Shown piece after piece: positions 49,116-62,903 of a stretch of 64,000 bases of DNA. The stretch is from Gordius sp. MW1 (lineage: Eukaryota > Nematomorpha > Gordioida > Gordea > Gordiidae). A model generated the notes under the pieces. The model worked only from the letters and a program-made list of their open reading frames with translations, ran no database searches and was not told the DNA's origin. The stretch's first letter is position 1. Each line of letters begins with the position of its first letter. Both the position numbers and the translations under genes were made by a program. The stretch lies in contig OZ038526.1 of assembly GCA_964036665.1 (NCBI GenBank), forward strand, positions 13,144,001-13,208,000. The letters are read 5' to 3'.

Positions 49116-51179
49116 AATCGACGATAATAGGATTCTCAAATTGGCTTACTTTTATATATTTTTCATGCTCTTTCACATAGAACTGAAAAAAATAAATATT
49201 TTTACCTCAAAATTTTTCACATATTTTTCTTTGAACCGTATTCATCCGATGAAAGTTGTCGTTTTCAGACGTGGTTTCTATGATCCCAAGTAAAAATTTA
49301 TCAGAATCTAAAAACTATTACTTTGAAATCATGATCGCATAGAGCAGTTTTTAAAAATTAAGCACTCACGTTGCGATACAACAAACTAATCGCAACAATA
49401 AAACGTTGTCTTTTGATCAAAATGATAGTTCTCGCAGCTTAAAACATCTTTTCGGAAGTCAATCGAGGATAATAGGATTCTCAAATTGGCTTACTTTTAT
49501 ATATTTTTTCATGCTCTTTCACATAGAATCGAAAAAAATAAATATTTTTGCCTCAAAATTTTTCACATATTTTTCTTTGAACCGTATTCATCCGATGAAA
49601 GTTGTCGTTTTCAGACGTGGTTTCTATGATCCCAAGTAAAAATTTATCAGAATCTAAAAACTATTACTTTGAAATCTTGATCGCATAGAGCAGTTTTCAA
49701 AAATTAAGCACTCACGTTGCGATACAACAAACTAATCGCAACAATAAAACGTTGTCTTTTGATCAAAATGATAGTTCTCGCAGCTTAAAACCTCTTTTCG
49801 GAAGTCAATCGAGGATAATAGGATTCTCAAATTGGCTTACTTTTATATATTTTTTCATGCTCTTTCACATAGAATCGAAAAAAATAAATATTTATACCTC
49901 AAAATTTTTCACATATTTTTCTTTGAACCGTATTCATCCGATGAAAGTTGTCGTTTTCAGACGTGGTTTCTAAGATCCCAAGTAAAAATTTATCAGAATC
50001 TAATAACTATTACTTTGAAATCATGATCGCATAAAGCAGTTTTCAAAAATTAAGCACTCACGTTGCGATGCAACAAACTAATCGCAACAATAAAACGTTG
50101 TCTTTTGTCAAAATGATAGTTCTCGCAGCTTAAAACCTCTTTTCGGAATTCAATCGAGGATAATAGGATTCTCAAATTGGCTTACTTTTATATATTTTTT
50201 CATGCTCTTTCACATTGAATCGAAAAAAATAAATATTTTTGCCTCAAAATTTTTCACATATTTTTCTTTGAACCGTATTCATCCGATGAAAGTTGTCGTT
50301 TTCAGACGTGGTTTCTATGATCCCAAGTAAAAATTTATCAGAATCTAAAAACTATTACTTTGAAATCATGATCGCATAGAGCAGTTTTCAAAAATTAAGC
50401 ACTCACGTAGCGATACAACAAACTAATCGCCACAATAAAACGTTGTCTTTTGTCAAAATGATAGTTCTCGCAGCTTAAAACGGTTTTCGGAAGTCAATCG
50501 AGGATAATAGGATTCTCAAATTGGCTTACTTTTATATATTTTTTCATGCTCTTTCACATAGAATCGAAAAAAATAAATATTTTTACCTCAAAATTTTTCA
50601 CATATTTTTCTTTGAACCGTATTCATCCGATGAAAGTTGTCGTTTTCAGACGTGGTTTCTATGATCCCAAGTAAAAATTTATCAGAATCTAAAAACTATT
50701 ACTTTGAAATCATGATCGCATAGAGCAGTTTTCAAAAATTAAGCACTCACGTAGCGATACAACAAACTAATCGCCACAATAAAACGTTGTCTTTTGTCAA
50801 AATGATAGTTCTCGCAGCTTAAAACGGTTTTCGGAAGTCAATCGAGGATAATAGGATTCTCAAATTGGCTTACTTTTATATATTTTTTCATGCTCTTTCA
50901 CATAGAATCGAAAAAAATAAATATTTTTACCTCAAAATTTTTCACATATTTTTCTTTGAACCGTATTCATCCGATGAAAGTTGTCGTTTTCAGACGTGGT
51001 TTCTATGATCCCAAGTAAAAATTTATCAGAATCTAAAAACTATTACTTTGAAATCATGATCGCATAGAGCAGTTTTCAAAAATTAAGCACTCACGTTGCG
51101 ATACAACAAACTAATCGCCACAATAAAACGTTGTCTTTTGTCAAAATGATAGTTCTCGCAAAACCTCTTTTCGGAAGTC
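49116..51179 (+). repeat. Six-monomer unit F, copy 1 (M145-M150, 2064 bp)
   Basis: Monomer starts are 49116, 49461, 49807, 50152, 50496 and 50840. Markers in order: AATCGACGATAA with AACTGAAAA; AAAACATCTTTT before and AATCTTGATCG within the second; TATTTATACC with TTCTAAGATC and TCTAATAAC in the third; GAATTC and CACATTGAATCG at the fourth; CACGTAGCGAT in the fourth and fifth; AAAACGGTTTTCGG before the fifth and sixth; a 5-bp loss (CTCGCAAAACC) ending the sixth. Confidence 0.92.
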
Positions 51180-53250
51180 AATCGAGGATAATAGGATTCT
51201 CAAATTGGCTTACTTTTATATATTTTTTCATGCTCTTTCACATAGAATCGAAAAAAATAAATATTTTTACCTCAAAATTTTTCACATATTTTTCTTTGAA
51301 CCGTATTCATCCGATGAAAGTTGTCGTTTTCAGACGTGGTTTCTATGATCCCAAGTAAAAATTTATCAGAATGTAAAAACTATTACTTTGAAATTATGAT
51401 CGCATAGAGCAGGTTTAAAAAATTAAGCACTCACGTTGCGATACAACAAACTAATCGCAACAATAAAACGTTGTCTTTTGTCAAAATGATTGTTCTCGCA
51501 GCTTAAAACCTCTTTTCGGAAGTCAATCGAGGATAATAGGATTCTCAAATTGGCTTACTTTTATATATTTTTTCATGCTCTTTCACATAGAATCGAAAAA
51601 AATAAATATTTTTACCTTAAAATTTTTCACATATTTTTCTTTGAACCGTATTCATCCGATGAAAGTTGTCGTTTTCAGACGTGGTTTCTATGATCCCAAG
51701 TAAAAATTTATCAGAATCTAAAAACTATTACTTTAAAATCATGATCGCATAGAGCAGTTTTCAAAAATTAAGCACTCACGTTGCGATACAACAAACTAAT
51801 CGCCACAATAAAACGTTGTCTTTTGTCAAATGATAGTTCTCGCAGCTTAAAACCTCTTTTCAGAAGTCAATCGACGATAATAGGATTCTCAAATTGGCTT
51901 ACTTTTATATATTTTTTCATGCTCTTTCACATAGAACTGAAAAAAATAAATATTTTTACCTCAAAATTTTTCACATATTTTTCTTTGAACCGTATTCATC
52001 CGATGAAAGTTGTCGTTTTCAGACGTGGTTTCTATGATCCCAAGTAAAAATTTATCAGAATCTAAAAACTATTACTTTGAAATCATGATCGCATAGAGCA
52101 GTTTTCAAAAATTAAGCACTCACGTTGCGATACAACAAACTAATCGCAACAATAAAACGTTGTCTTTTGATCAAAATGATAGTTCTCGCAGCTTAAAACA
52201 TCTTTTCGGAAGTCAATCGAGGATAATAGGATTCTCAAATTGGCTTACTTTTATATATTTTTTCATGCTCTTTCACATAGAATCGAAAAAAATAAATATT
52301 TTTGCCTCAAAATTTTTCACATATTTTTCTTTGAACCGTATTCATCCGATGAAAGTTGTCGTTTTCAGACGTGGTTTCTATGATCCCAAGTAAAAATTTA
52401 TCAGAATCTAAAAACTATTACTTTGAAATCTTGATCGCATAGAGCAGTTTTCAAAAATTAAGCACTCACGTTGCGATACAACAAACTAATCGCAACAATA
52501 AAACGTTGTCTTTTGTCAAAATGATTGTTCTCGCAGCTTAAAACCTCTTTTCGGAAGTCAATCGAGGATAATAGGATTCTCAAATTGGCTTACTTTTATA
52601 TATTTTTTCATGCTCTTTCACATAGAATCGAAAAAAATAAATATTTTTACCTTAAAATTTTTCACATATTTTTCTTTGAACCGTATTCATCCGATGAAAG
52701 TTGTCGTTTTCAGACGTGGTTTCTATGATCCCAAGTAAAAATTTATCAGAATCTAAAAACTATTACTTTAAAATCATGATCGCATAGAGCAGTTTTCAAA
52801 AATTAAGCACTCACGTTGCGATACAACAAACTAATCGCCACAATAAAACGTTGTCTTTTGATCAAAATGATAGTTCTCGCAGCTTAAAACCTCTTTTCGG
52901 AAGTCAATCGAGGATAATAGGATTCTCAAATTGGCTTACTTTTATATATTTTTTCATGCTCTTTCACATAGAATCGAAAAAAATAAATATTTTTACCTCA
53001 AAATTTTTCACATATTTTTCTTTGAACCGTATTCATCCGATGAAAGTTGTCGTTTTCAGACGTGGTTTCTATGATCCCAAGTAAAAATTTATCAGAATGT
53101 AAAAACTATTACTTTGAAATTATGATCGCATAGAGCAGTTTTAAAAAATTAAGCACTCACGTTGCGATACAACAAACTAATCGCAACAATAAAACGTTGT
53201 CTTTTGTCAAAATGATTGTTCTCGCAGCTTAAAACCTCTTTTCGGAAGTC
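51180..53250 (+). repeat. Six-monomer segment G, copy 1 (M151-M156)
   Basis: Monomer starts are 51180, 51525, 51869, 52215, 52560 and 52906. Markers in order: AGAATGTAAAA with GAAATTATG and GCAGGTTTAAA; ACCTTAAAATT with ACTTTAAAATC; AATCGACGATAA; AAAACATC with AATCTTGATCG; ACCTTAAAATT; AGAATGTAAAA. Matches 60833-62903 at a constant offset of 9653 bp. Confidence 0.91.
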
Positions 53251-54286
53251 AATCGAGGATAATAGGATTCTCAAATTGGCTTACTTTTATATATTTTTTC
53301 ATGCTCTTTCACATAGAATCGAAAAAAATAAATATTTTTACCTTAAAATTTTTCACATATTTTTCTTTGAACCGTATTCATCCGATGAAAGTTGTCGTTT
53401 TCAGACGTGGTTTCTATGATCCCAAGTAAAAATTTATCAGAATCTAAAAACTATTACTTTGAAATCTTGATCGCATAGAGCAGTTTTCAAAAATTAAGCA
53501 CTCACGTTGCGATACAACAAACTAATCGCAACAATAAAACGTTGTCTTTTGTCAAAATGATTGTTCTCGCAGCTTAAAACCTCTTTTCGGAAGTCAATCG
53601 AGGATAATAGGATTCTCAAATTGGCTTACTTTTATATATTTTTTCATGCTCTTTCACATAGAATCGAAAAAAATAAATATTTTTACCTTAAAATTTTTCA
53701 CATATTTTTCTTTGAACCGTATTCATCCGATGAAAGTTGTCGTTTTCAGACGTGGTTTCTATGATCCCAAGTAAAAATTTATCAGAATCTAAAAACTATT
53801 ACTTTAAAATCATGATCGCATAGAGCAGTTTTCAAAAATTAAGCACTCACGTTGCGATACAACAAACTAATCGCCACAATAAAACGTTGTCTTTTGATCA
53901 AAATGATAGTTCTCGCAGCTTAAAACCTCTTTTCGGAAGTCAATCGAGGATAATAGGATTCTCAAATTGGCTTACTTTTATATATTTTTTCATGCTCTTT
54001 CACATAGAATCGAAAAAAATAAATATTTTTACCTCAAAATTTTTCACATATTTTTCTTTGAACCGTATTCATCCGATGAAAGTTGTCGTTTTCAGACGTG
54101 GTTTCTATGATCCCAAGTAAAAATTTATCAGAATGTAAAAACTATTACTTTGAAATTATGATCGCATAGAGCAGTTTTAAAAAATTAAGCACTCACGTTG
54201 CGATACAACAAACTAATCGCAACAATAAAACGTTGTCTTTTGTCAAAATGATTGTTCTCGCAGCTTAAAACCTCTTTTCGGAAGTC
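53251..54286 (+). repeat. Extra trimer M157-M159 (1036 bp), absent from the downstream copy
   Basis: Monomer starts are 53251, 53596 and 53942. The offset between the two copies changes from 9653 bp (left of here) to 8617 bp (right of here), a difference of exactly 1036 bp, the length of these three monomers. M158-M159 repeat M155-M156. M157 is chimeric: ACCTTAAAATT in front (M155 type) and AATCTTGATCG behind (M154 type). Confidence 0.9.
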
Positions 54287-56357
54287 AATCGAGGATAATA
54301 GGATTCTCAAATTGGCTTACTTTTATATATTTTTTCATGCTCTTTCACATAGAATCGAAAAAAATAAATATTTTTACCTTAAAATTTTTCACATATTTTT
54401 CTTTGAACCGTATTCATCCGATGAAAGTTGTCGTTTTCAGACGTGGTTTCTATGATCCCAAGTAAAAATTTATCAGAATCTAAAAACTATTACTTTAAAA
54501 TCATGATCGCATAGAGCAGTTTTCAAAAATTAAGCACTCACGTTGCGATACAACAAACTAATCGCCACAATAAAACGTTGTCTTTTGATCAAAATGATAG
54601 TTCTCGCAGCTTAAAACCTCTTTTCGGAAGTCAATCGAGGATAATAGGATTCTCAAATTGGCTTACTATTATATATTTTTTCATGCTCTTTCACATAGAA
54701 TCGAAAAAAATAAATATTTTTACCTCAAAATTTTTCACATATTTTTCTTTGAACCGTATTCATCCGATGAAAGTTGTCGTTTTCAGACGTGGTTTCTATG
54801 ATCCCAAGTAAAAATTTATCAGAATCTAAAAACTATTACTTTGAAATCATGATCGCATAGAGCAGTTTTCAAAAATTAAGCACTCACGTTGCGATACAAC
54901 AAACTAATCGCAACAATAAAACGTTGTCTTTTGTCAAAATGATGGTTCTCGCAGCTTAAAACCTCTTTTCGGAAGTCAATCGAGGATAAAAGGATTCTCA
55001 AATTGGCTTACTTTTATATATTTTTTCATGCTCTTTCACATAGAATCGAAAAAAATAAATATTTTTACCTCAAAATTTTTCACATATTTTTCTTTGAACC
55101 GTATTCATCCGATGAAAGTTGTCGTTTTCAGACGTGGTTTCTATGATCCCAAGTAAAAATTTATCAGAATCTAAAAACTATTACCTTGAAATCATGATCG
55201 CATAGAGCAGTTTTTAAAAATTAAGCACTCACGTTGCGATACAACAAATTAATCGCAACAATAAAACGTTGTCTTTTGTCAAAATGATAGTTCTCGCAGC
55301 TTAAAACCTCTTTTCGGAAGTCAATCGAGGATAATAGGATTCTCAAATTGGCTTACTTTTATATATTTTTTCATGCTCTTTCACATAGAATCGAAAAAAA
55401 TAAATATTTTTACCTCAAAATTTTTCACATATTTTTCTTTGTACCGTATTCATCCGATGAAAGTTGTCGTTTTCAGACGTTGTTTCTATGATCCCAAGTA
55501 AAAATTTATCAGAATCTAAAAACTATTACTTTGAAATCATGATCGCATAAGCAGTTTTCAAAAATTAAGCACTCACGTTGCGATACAACAAACTAATCGC
55601 AACAATAAAACGTTGTCTTTTGTCAAAATGATGGTTCTCGCAGCTTAAAACCTCTTTTCGGAAGTCAATCGAGGATAAAAGGATTCTCAAATTGGCTTAC
55701 TTTTATATATTTTTTCATGCTCTTTCACATAGAATCGAAAAAAATAAATATTTTTACCTCAAAATTTTTCACATATTTTTCTTTGAACCGTATTCATCCG
55801 ATGAAAGTTGTCGTTTTCAGACGTGGTTTCTATGATCCCAAGTAAAAATTTATCAGAATCTAAAAACTATTACTTTGAAATCATGATCGCATAGAGCAGT
55901 TTTTAAAAATTAAGCACTCACGTTGCGATACAACAAACTAATCGCAACAATAAAACGTTGTCTTTTGTCAAAATGATAGTTCTCGCAGCTTAAAACCTCT
56001 TTTCGGAAGTCAATCGAGGATAATAGGATTCTAAAATTGGCTTACTTTTATATATTTTTTCATGCTCTTTCACATAGAATCGAAAAAAATAAATATTTTT
56101 ACCTCAAAATTTTTCACATATTTTTCTTTGAACCGTATTCATCCGATGAAAGTTGTCGTTTTCAGACGTGGTTTCTATGATCGCTAGTAAAAATTTATCA
56201 GAATCTAAAAACTATTACTTTGAAATCATGATCGCATAGAGCAGTTTTCAAAAATTAAGCACTCACGTTGCGATACAACAAACTAATCGCAACAATAAAA
56301 CGTTGTCTTTTGATCAAAATGATAGTTCTCGCAGCTTAAAACCTCTTTTCGGAAGTC
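54287..56357 (+). repeat. Monomers M160-M165 linking the two F copies
   Basis: Monomer starts are 54287, 54633, 54978, 55323, 55667 and 56012. M160 and M161 (GGCTTACTATTATA) match M185 and the front of M186 at an offset of 8617 bp. M162 (GGATAAAAGG, TTACCTTGAAATC, ACAAATTAATC) combines variants of M143 and M141. M163-M164 correspond to M142-M143. M165 has C22A preceded by the common tail. Confidence 0.83.
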
Positions 56358-56701
56358 AATCGAGGATAATAGGATTCTCAAATTGGCTTACTTTTATATA
56401 TTTTTTTATGCTCTTTTACATAGAATCGAAAAAAATAAATATTTTTACCTCAATATTTTTCACATATTTTTCTTTGAACCGTATTCATCCGATGAAAGTT
56501 GTCGTTTTCAGACGTGGTTTCTATGATCCCAAGTAAAAATTTATCAGAATCTAAAAACTATTACTTTGAAATCATGATCGCATAAAGCAGTTTTCAAAAA
56601 TTAAGCACTCACGTTGCGATACAACAAACTAATCGCCACAATAAAACGTTGTCTTTTGTCAAATGATAGTTCTCGCAGCTTAAAACCTCTTTTCAGAAGT
56701 C
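56358..56701 (+). repeat. Monomer M166, counterpart of M144
   Basis: Shares TTTTTTTATGCTC, TTTTACATAG, CTCAATATTT, CATAAAGCAG, CGCCAC and the one-base loss GTCAAATGATAG with M144 (48772-49115), 7586 bp upstream. It lacks the AGACGTGATTTC change of M144. Confidence 0.88.
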
Positions 56702-58768
56702 AATCGACGATAATAGGATTCTCAAATTGGCTTACTTTTATATATTTTTCATGCTCTTTCACATAGAACTGAAAAAAATAAATATTTTTACCTCAAAATT
56801 TTTCACATATTTTTCTTTGAACCGTATTCATCCGATGAAAGTTGTCGTTTTCAGACGTGGTTTCTATGATCCCAAGTAAAATTTATCAGAATCTAAAAAC
56901 TATTACTTTGAAATCATGATCGCATAGAGCAGTTTTTAAAAATTAAGCACTCACGTTGCGATACAACAAACTAATCGCAACAATAAAACGTTGTCTTTTG
57001 ATCAAAATGATAGTTCTCGCAGCTTAAAACATCTTTTCGGAAGTCAATCGAGGATAATAGGATTCTCAAATTGGCTTACTTTTATATATTTTTTCATGCT
57101 CTTTCACATAGAATCGAAAAAAATAAATATTTTTGCCTCAAAATTTTTCACATATTTTTCTTTGAACCGTATTCATCCGATGAAAGTTGTCGTTTTCAGA
57201 CGTGGTTTCTATGATCCCAAGTAAAAATTTATCAGAATCTAAAAACTATTACTTTGAAATCTTGATCGCATAGAGCAGTTTTCAAAAATTAAGCACTCAC
57301 GTTGCGATACAACAAACTAATCGCAACAATAAAACGTTGTCTTTTGATCAAAATGATAGTTCTCGCAGCTTAAAACCTCTTTTCGGAAGTCAATCGAGGA
57401 TAATAGGATTCTCAAATTGGCTTACTTTTATATATTTTTTCATGCTCTTTCACATAGAATCGAAAAAAATAAATATTTATACCTCAAAATTTTTCACATA
57501 TTTTTCTTTGAACCGTATTCATCCGATGAAAGTTGTCGTTTTCAGACGTGGTTTCTAAGATCCCAAGTAAAAATTTATCAGAATCTAATAACTATTACTT
57601 TGAAATCATGATCGCATAAAGCAGTTTTCAAAAATTAAGCACTCACGTTGCGATGCAACAAACTAATCGCAACAATAAAACGTTGTCTTTTGTCAAAATG
57701 ATAGTTCTCGCAGCTTAAAACCTCTTTTCGGAATTCAATCGAGGATAATAGGATTCTCAAATTGGCTTACTTTTATATATTTTTTCATGCTCTTTCACAT
57801 TGAATCGAAAAAAATAAATATTTTTGCCTCAAAATTTTTCACATATTTTTCTTTGAACCGTATTCATCCGATGAAAGTTGTCGTTTTCAGACGTGGTTTC
57901 TATGATCCCAAGTAAAAATTTATCAGAATCTAAAAACTATTACTTTGAAATCATGATCGCATAGAGCAGTTTTCAAAAATTAAGCACTCACGTAGCGATA
58001 CAACAAACTAATCGCCACAATAAAACGTTGTCTTTTGTCAAAATGATAGTTCTCGCAGCTTAAAACGGTTTTCGGAAGTCAATCGAGGATAATAGGATTC
58101 TCAAATTGGCTTACTTTTATATATTTTTTCATGCTCTTTCACATAGAATCGAAAAAAATAAATATTTTTACCTCAAAATTTTTCACATATTTTTCTTTGA
58201 ACCGTATTCATCCGATGAAAGTTGTCGTTTTCAGACGTGGTTTCTATGATCCCAAGTAAAAATTTATCAGAATCTAAAAACTATTACTTTGAAATCATGA
58301 TCGCATAGAGCAGTTTTCAAAAATTAAGCACTCACGTAGCGATACAACAAACTAATCGCCACAATAAAACGTTGTCTTTTGTCAAAATGATAGTTCTCGC
58401 AGCTTAAAACGGTTTTCGGAAGTCAATCGAGGATAATAGGATTCTCAAATTGGCTTACTTTTATATATTTTTTCATGCTCTTTCACATAGAATCGAAAAA
58501 AATAAATATTTTTACCTCAAAATTTTTCACATATTTTTCTTTGAACCGTATTCATCCGATGAAAGTTGTCGTTTTCAGACGTGGTTTCTATGATCCCAAG
58601 TAAAAATTTATCAGAATCTAAAAACTATTACTTTGAAATCATGATCGCATAGAGCAGTTTTCAAAAATTAAGCACTCACGTTGCGATACAACAAACTAAT
58701 CGCCACAATAAAACGTTGTCTTTTGTCAAATGATAGTTCTCGCAGCTTAAAACCTCTTTTCAGAAGTC
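56702..58768 (+). repeat. Six-monomer unit F, copy 2 (M167-M172, 2067 bp)
   Basis: Monomer starts are 56702, 57046, 57392, 57737, 58081 and 58425. Same markers as 49116-51179. M167 has a private one-base loss (AAGTAAAATTT). M172 lacks the 5-bp loss expected at its end and instead has the GTCAAATGATAG tail of M166, which leads straight into another AATCGACGATAA monomer. Confidence 0.92.
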
Positions 58769-60832
58769 AATCGACGATAATAGGATTCTCAAATTGGCTT
58801 ACTTTTATATATTTTTCATGCTCTTTCACATAGAACTGAAAAAAATAAATATTTTTACCTCAAAATTTTTCACATATTTTTCTTTGAACCGTATTCATCC
58901 GATGAAAGTTGTCGTTTTCAGACGTGGTTTCTATGATCCCAAGTAAAAATTTATCAGAATCTAAAAACTATTACTTTGAAATCATGATCGCATAGAGCAG
59001 TTTTTAAAAATTAAGCACTCACGTTGCGATACAACAAACTAATCGCAACAATAAAACGTTGTCTTTTGATCAAAATGATAGTTCTCGCAGCTTAAAACAT
59101 CTTTTCGGAAGTCAATCGAGGATAATAGGATTCTCAAATTGGCTTACTTTTATATATTTTTTCATGCTCTTTCACATAGAATCGAAAAAAATAAATATTT
59201 TTGCCTCAAAATTTTTCACATATTTTTCTTTGAACCGTATTCATCCGATGAAAGTTGTCGTTTTCAGACGTGGTTTCTATGATCCCAAGTAAAAATTTAT
59301 CAGAATCTAAAAACTATTACTTTGAAATCTTGATCGCATAGAGCAGTTTTCAAAAATTAAGCACTCACGTTGCGATACAACAAACTAATCGCAACAATAA
59401 AACGTTGTCTTTTGATCAAAATGATAGTTCTCGCAGCTTAAAACCTCTTTTCGGAAGTCAATCGAGGATAATAGGATTCTCAAATTGGCTTACTTTTATA
59501 TATTTTTTCATGCTCTTTCACATAGAATCGAAAAAAATAAATATTTATACCTCAAAATTTTTCACATATTTTTCTTTGAACCGTATTCATCCGATGAAAG
59601 TTGTCGTTTTCAGACGTGGTTTCTAAGATCCCAAGTAAAAATTTATCAGAATCTAATAACTATTACTTTGAAATCATGATCGCATAAAGCAGTTTTCAAA
59701 AATTAAGCACTCACGTTGCGATGCAACAAACTAATCGCAACAATAAAACGTTGTCTTTTGTCAAAATGATAGTTCTCGCAGCTTAAAACCTCTTTTCGGA
59801 ATTCAATCGAGGATAATAGGATTCTCAAATTGGCTTACTTTTATATATTTTTTCATGCTCTTTCACATTGAATCGAAAAAAATAAATATTTTTGCCTCAA
59901 AATTTTTCACATATTTTTCTTTGAACCGTATTCATCCGATGAAAGTTGTCGTTTTCAGACGTGGTTTCTATGATCCCAAGTAAAAATTTATCAGAATCTA
60001 AAAACTATTACTTTGAAATCATGATCGCATAGAGCAGTTTTCAAAAATTAAGCACTCACGTAGCGATACAACAAACTAATCGCCACAATAAAACGTTGTC
60101 TTTTGTCAAAATGATAGTTCTCGCAGCTTAAAACGGTTTTCGGAAGTCAATCGAGGATAATAGGATTCTCAAATTGGCTTACTTTTATATATTTTTTCAT
60201 GCTCTTTCACATAGAATCGAAAAAAATAAATATTTTTACCTCAAAATTTTTCACATATTTTTCTTTGAACCGTATTCATCCGATGAAAGTTGTCGTTTTC
60301 AGACGTGGTTTCTATGATCCCAAGTAAAAATTTATCAGAATCTAAAAACTATTACTTTGAAATCATGATCGCATAGAGCAGTTTTCAAAAATTAAGCACT
60401 CACGTAGCGATACAACAAACTAATCGCCACAATAAAACGTTGTCTTTTGTCAAAATGATAGTTCTCGCAGCTTAAAACGGTTTTCGGAAGTCAATCGAGG
60501 ATAATAGGATTCTCAAATTGGCTTACTTTTATATATTTTTTCATGCTCTTTCACATAGAATCGAAAAAAATAAATATTTTTACCTCAAAATTTTTCACAT
60601 ATTTTTCTTTGAACCGTATTCATCCGATGAAAGTTGTCGTTTTCAGACGTGGTTTCTATGATCCCAAGTAAAAATTTATCAGAATCTAAAAACTATTACT
60701 TTGAAATCATGATCGCATAGAGCAGTTTTCAAAAATTAAGCACTCACGTTGCGATACAACAAACTAATCGCCACAATAAAACGTTGTCTTTTGTCAAAAT
60801 GATAGTTCTCGCAAAACCTCTTTTCGGAAGTC
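58769..60832 (+). repeat. Six-monomer unit F, copy 3 (M173-M178, 2064 bp)
   Basis: Monomer starts are 58769, 59114, 59460, 59805, 60149 and 60493. Same length as copy 1 and the same CTCGCAAAACC end, lying directly after copy 2. Copies 2 and 3 are a tandem duplication with the chimeric M172 at the join; copy 3 continues into segment G as copy 1 does. Confidence 0.92.
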
Positions 60833-62903
60833 AATCGAGGATAATAGGATTCTCAAATTGGCTTACTTTTATATATTTTTTCATGCTCTTTCACATAGAA
60901 TCGAAAAAAATAAATATTTTTACCTCAAAATTTTTCACATATTTTTCTTTGAACCGTATTCATCCGATGAAAGTTGTCGTTTTCAGACGTGGTTTCTATG
61001 ATCCCAAGTAAAAATTTATCAGAATGTAAAAACTATTACTTTGAAATTATGATCGCATAGAGCAGGTTTAAAAAATTAAGCACTCACGTTGCGATACAAC
61101 AAACTAATCGCAACAATAAAACGTTGTCTTTTGTCAAAATGATTGTTCTCGCAGCTTAAAACCTCTTTTCGGAAGTCAATCGAGGATAATAGGATTCTCA
61201 AATTGGCTTACTTTTATATATTTTTTCATGCTCTTTCACATAGAATCGAAAAAAATAAATATTTTTACCTTAAAATTTTTCACATATTTTTCTTTGAACC
61301 GTATTCATCCGATGAAAGTTGTCGTTTTCAGACGTGGTTTCTATGATCCCAAGTAAAAATTTATCAGAATCTAAAAACTATTACTTTAAAATCATGATCG
61401 CATAGAGCAGTTTTCAAAAATTAAGCACTCACGTTGCGATACAACAAACTAATCGCCACAATAAAACGTTGTCTTTTGTCAAATGATAGTTCTCGCAGCT
61501 TAAAACCTCTTTTCAGAAGTCAATCGACGATAATAGGATTCTCAAATTGGCTTACTTTTATATATTTTTTCATGCTCTTTCACATAGAACTGAAAAAAAT
61601 AAATATTTTTACCTCAAAATTTTTCACATATTTTTCTTTGAACCGTATTCATCCGATGAAAGTTGTCGTTTTCAGACGTGGTTTCTATGATCCCAAGTAA
61701 AAATTTATCAGAATCTAAAAACTATTACTTTGAAATCATGATCGCATAGAGCAGTTTTCAAAAATTAAGCACTCACGTTGCGATACAACAAACTAATCGC
61801 AACAATAAAACGTTGTCTTTTGATCAAAATGATAGTTCTCGCAGCTTAAAACATCTTTTCGGAAGTCAATCGAGGATAATAGGATTCTCAAATTGGCTTA
61901 CTTTTATATATTTTTTCATGCTCTTTCACATAGAATCGAAAAAAATAAATATTTTTGCCTCAAAATTTTTCACATATTTTTCTTTGAACCGTATTCATCC
62001 GATGAAAGTTGTCGTTTTCAGACGTGGTTTCTATGATCCCAAGTAAAAATTTATCAGAATCTAAAAACTATTACTTTGAAATCTTGATCGCATAGAGCAG
62101 TTTTCAAAAATTAAGCACTCACGTTGCGATACAACAAACTAATCGCAACAATAAAACGTTGTCTTTTGTCAAAATGATTGTTCTCGCAGCTTAAAACCTC
62201 TTTTCGGAAGTCAATCGAGGATAATAGGATTCTCAAATTGGCTTACTTTTATATATTTTTTCATGCTCTTTCACATAGAATCGAAAAAAATAAATATTTT
62301 TACCTTAAAATTTTTCACATATTTTTCTTTGAACCGTATTCATCCGATGAAAGTTGTCGTTTTCAGACGTGGTTTCTATGATCCCAAGTAAAAATTTATC
62401 AGAATCTAAAAACTATTACTTTAAAATCATGATCGCATAGAGCAGTTTTCAAAAATTAAGCACTCACGTTGCGATACAACAAACTAATCGCCACAATAAA
62501 ACGTTGTCTTTTGATCAAAATGATAGTTCTCGCAGCTTAAAACCTCTTTTCGGAAGTCAATCGAGGATAATAGGATTCTCAAATTGGCTTACTTTTATAT
62601 ATTTTTTCATGCTCTTTCACATAGAATCGAAAAAAATAAATATTTTTACCTCAAAATTTTTCACATATTTTTCTTTGAACCGTATTCATCCGATGAAAGT
62701 TGTCGTTTTCAGACGTGGTTTCTATGATCCCAAGTAAAAATTTATCAGAATGTAAAAACTATTACTTTGAAATTATGATCGCATAGAGCAGTTTTAAAAA
62801 ATTAAGCACTCACGTTGCGATACAACAAACTAATCGCAACAATAAAACGTTGTCTTTTGTCAAAATGATTGTTCTCGCAGCTTAAAACCTCTTTTCGGAA
62901 GTC
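60833..62903 (+). repeat. Six-monomer segment G, copy 2 (M179-M184)
   Basis: Monomer starts are 60833, 61178, 61522, 61868, 62213 and 62559. Corresponds to 51180-53250 at 9653 bp offset, including the unusual GCAGGTTTAAA of its first monomer. Together with unit F it makes a matching stretch of about 4.1 kb. Confidence 0.91.
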
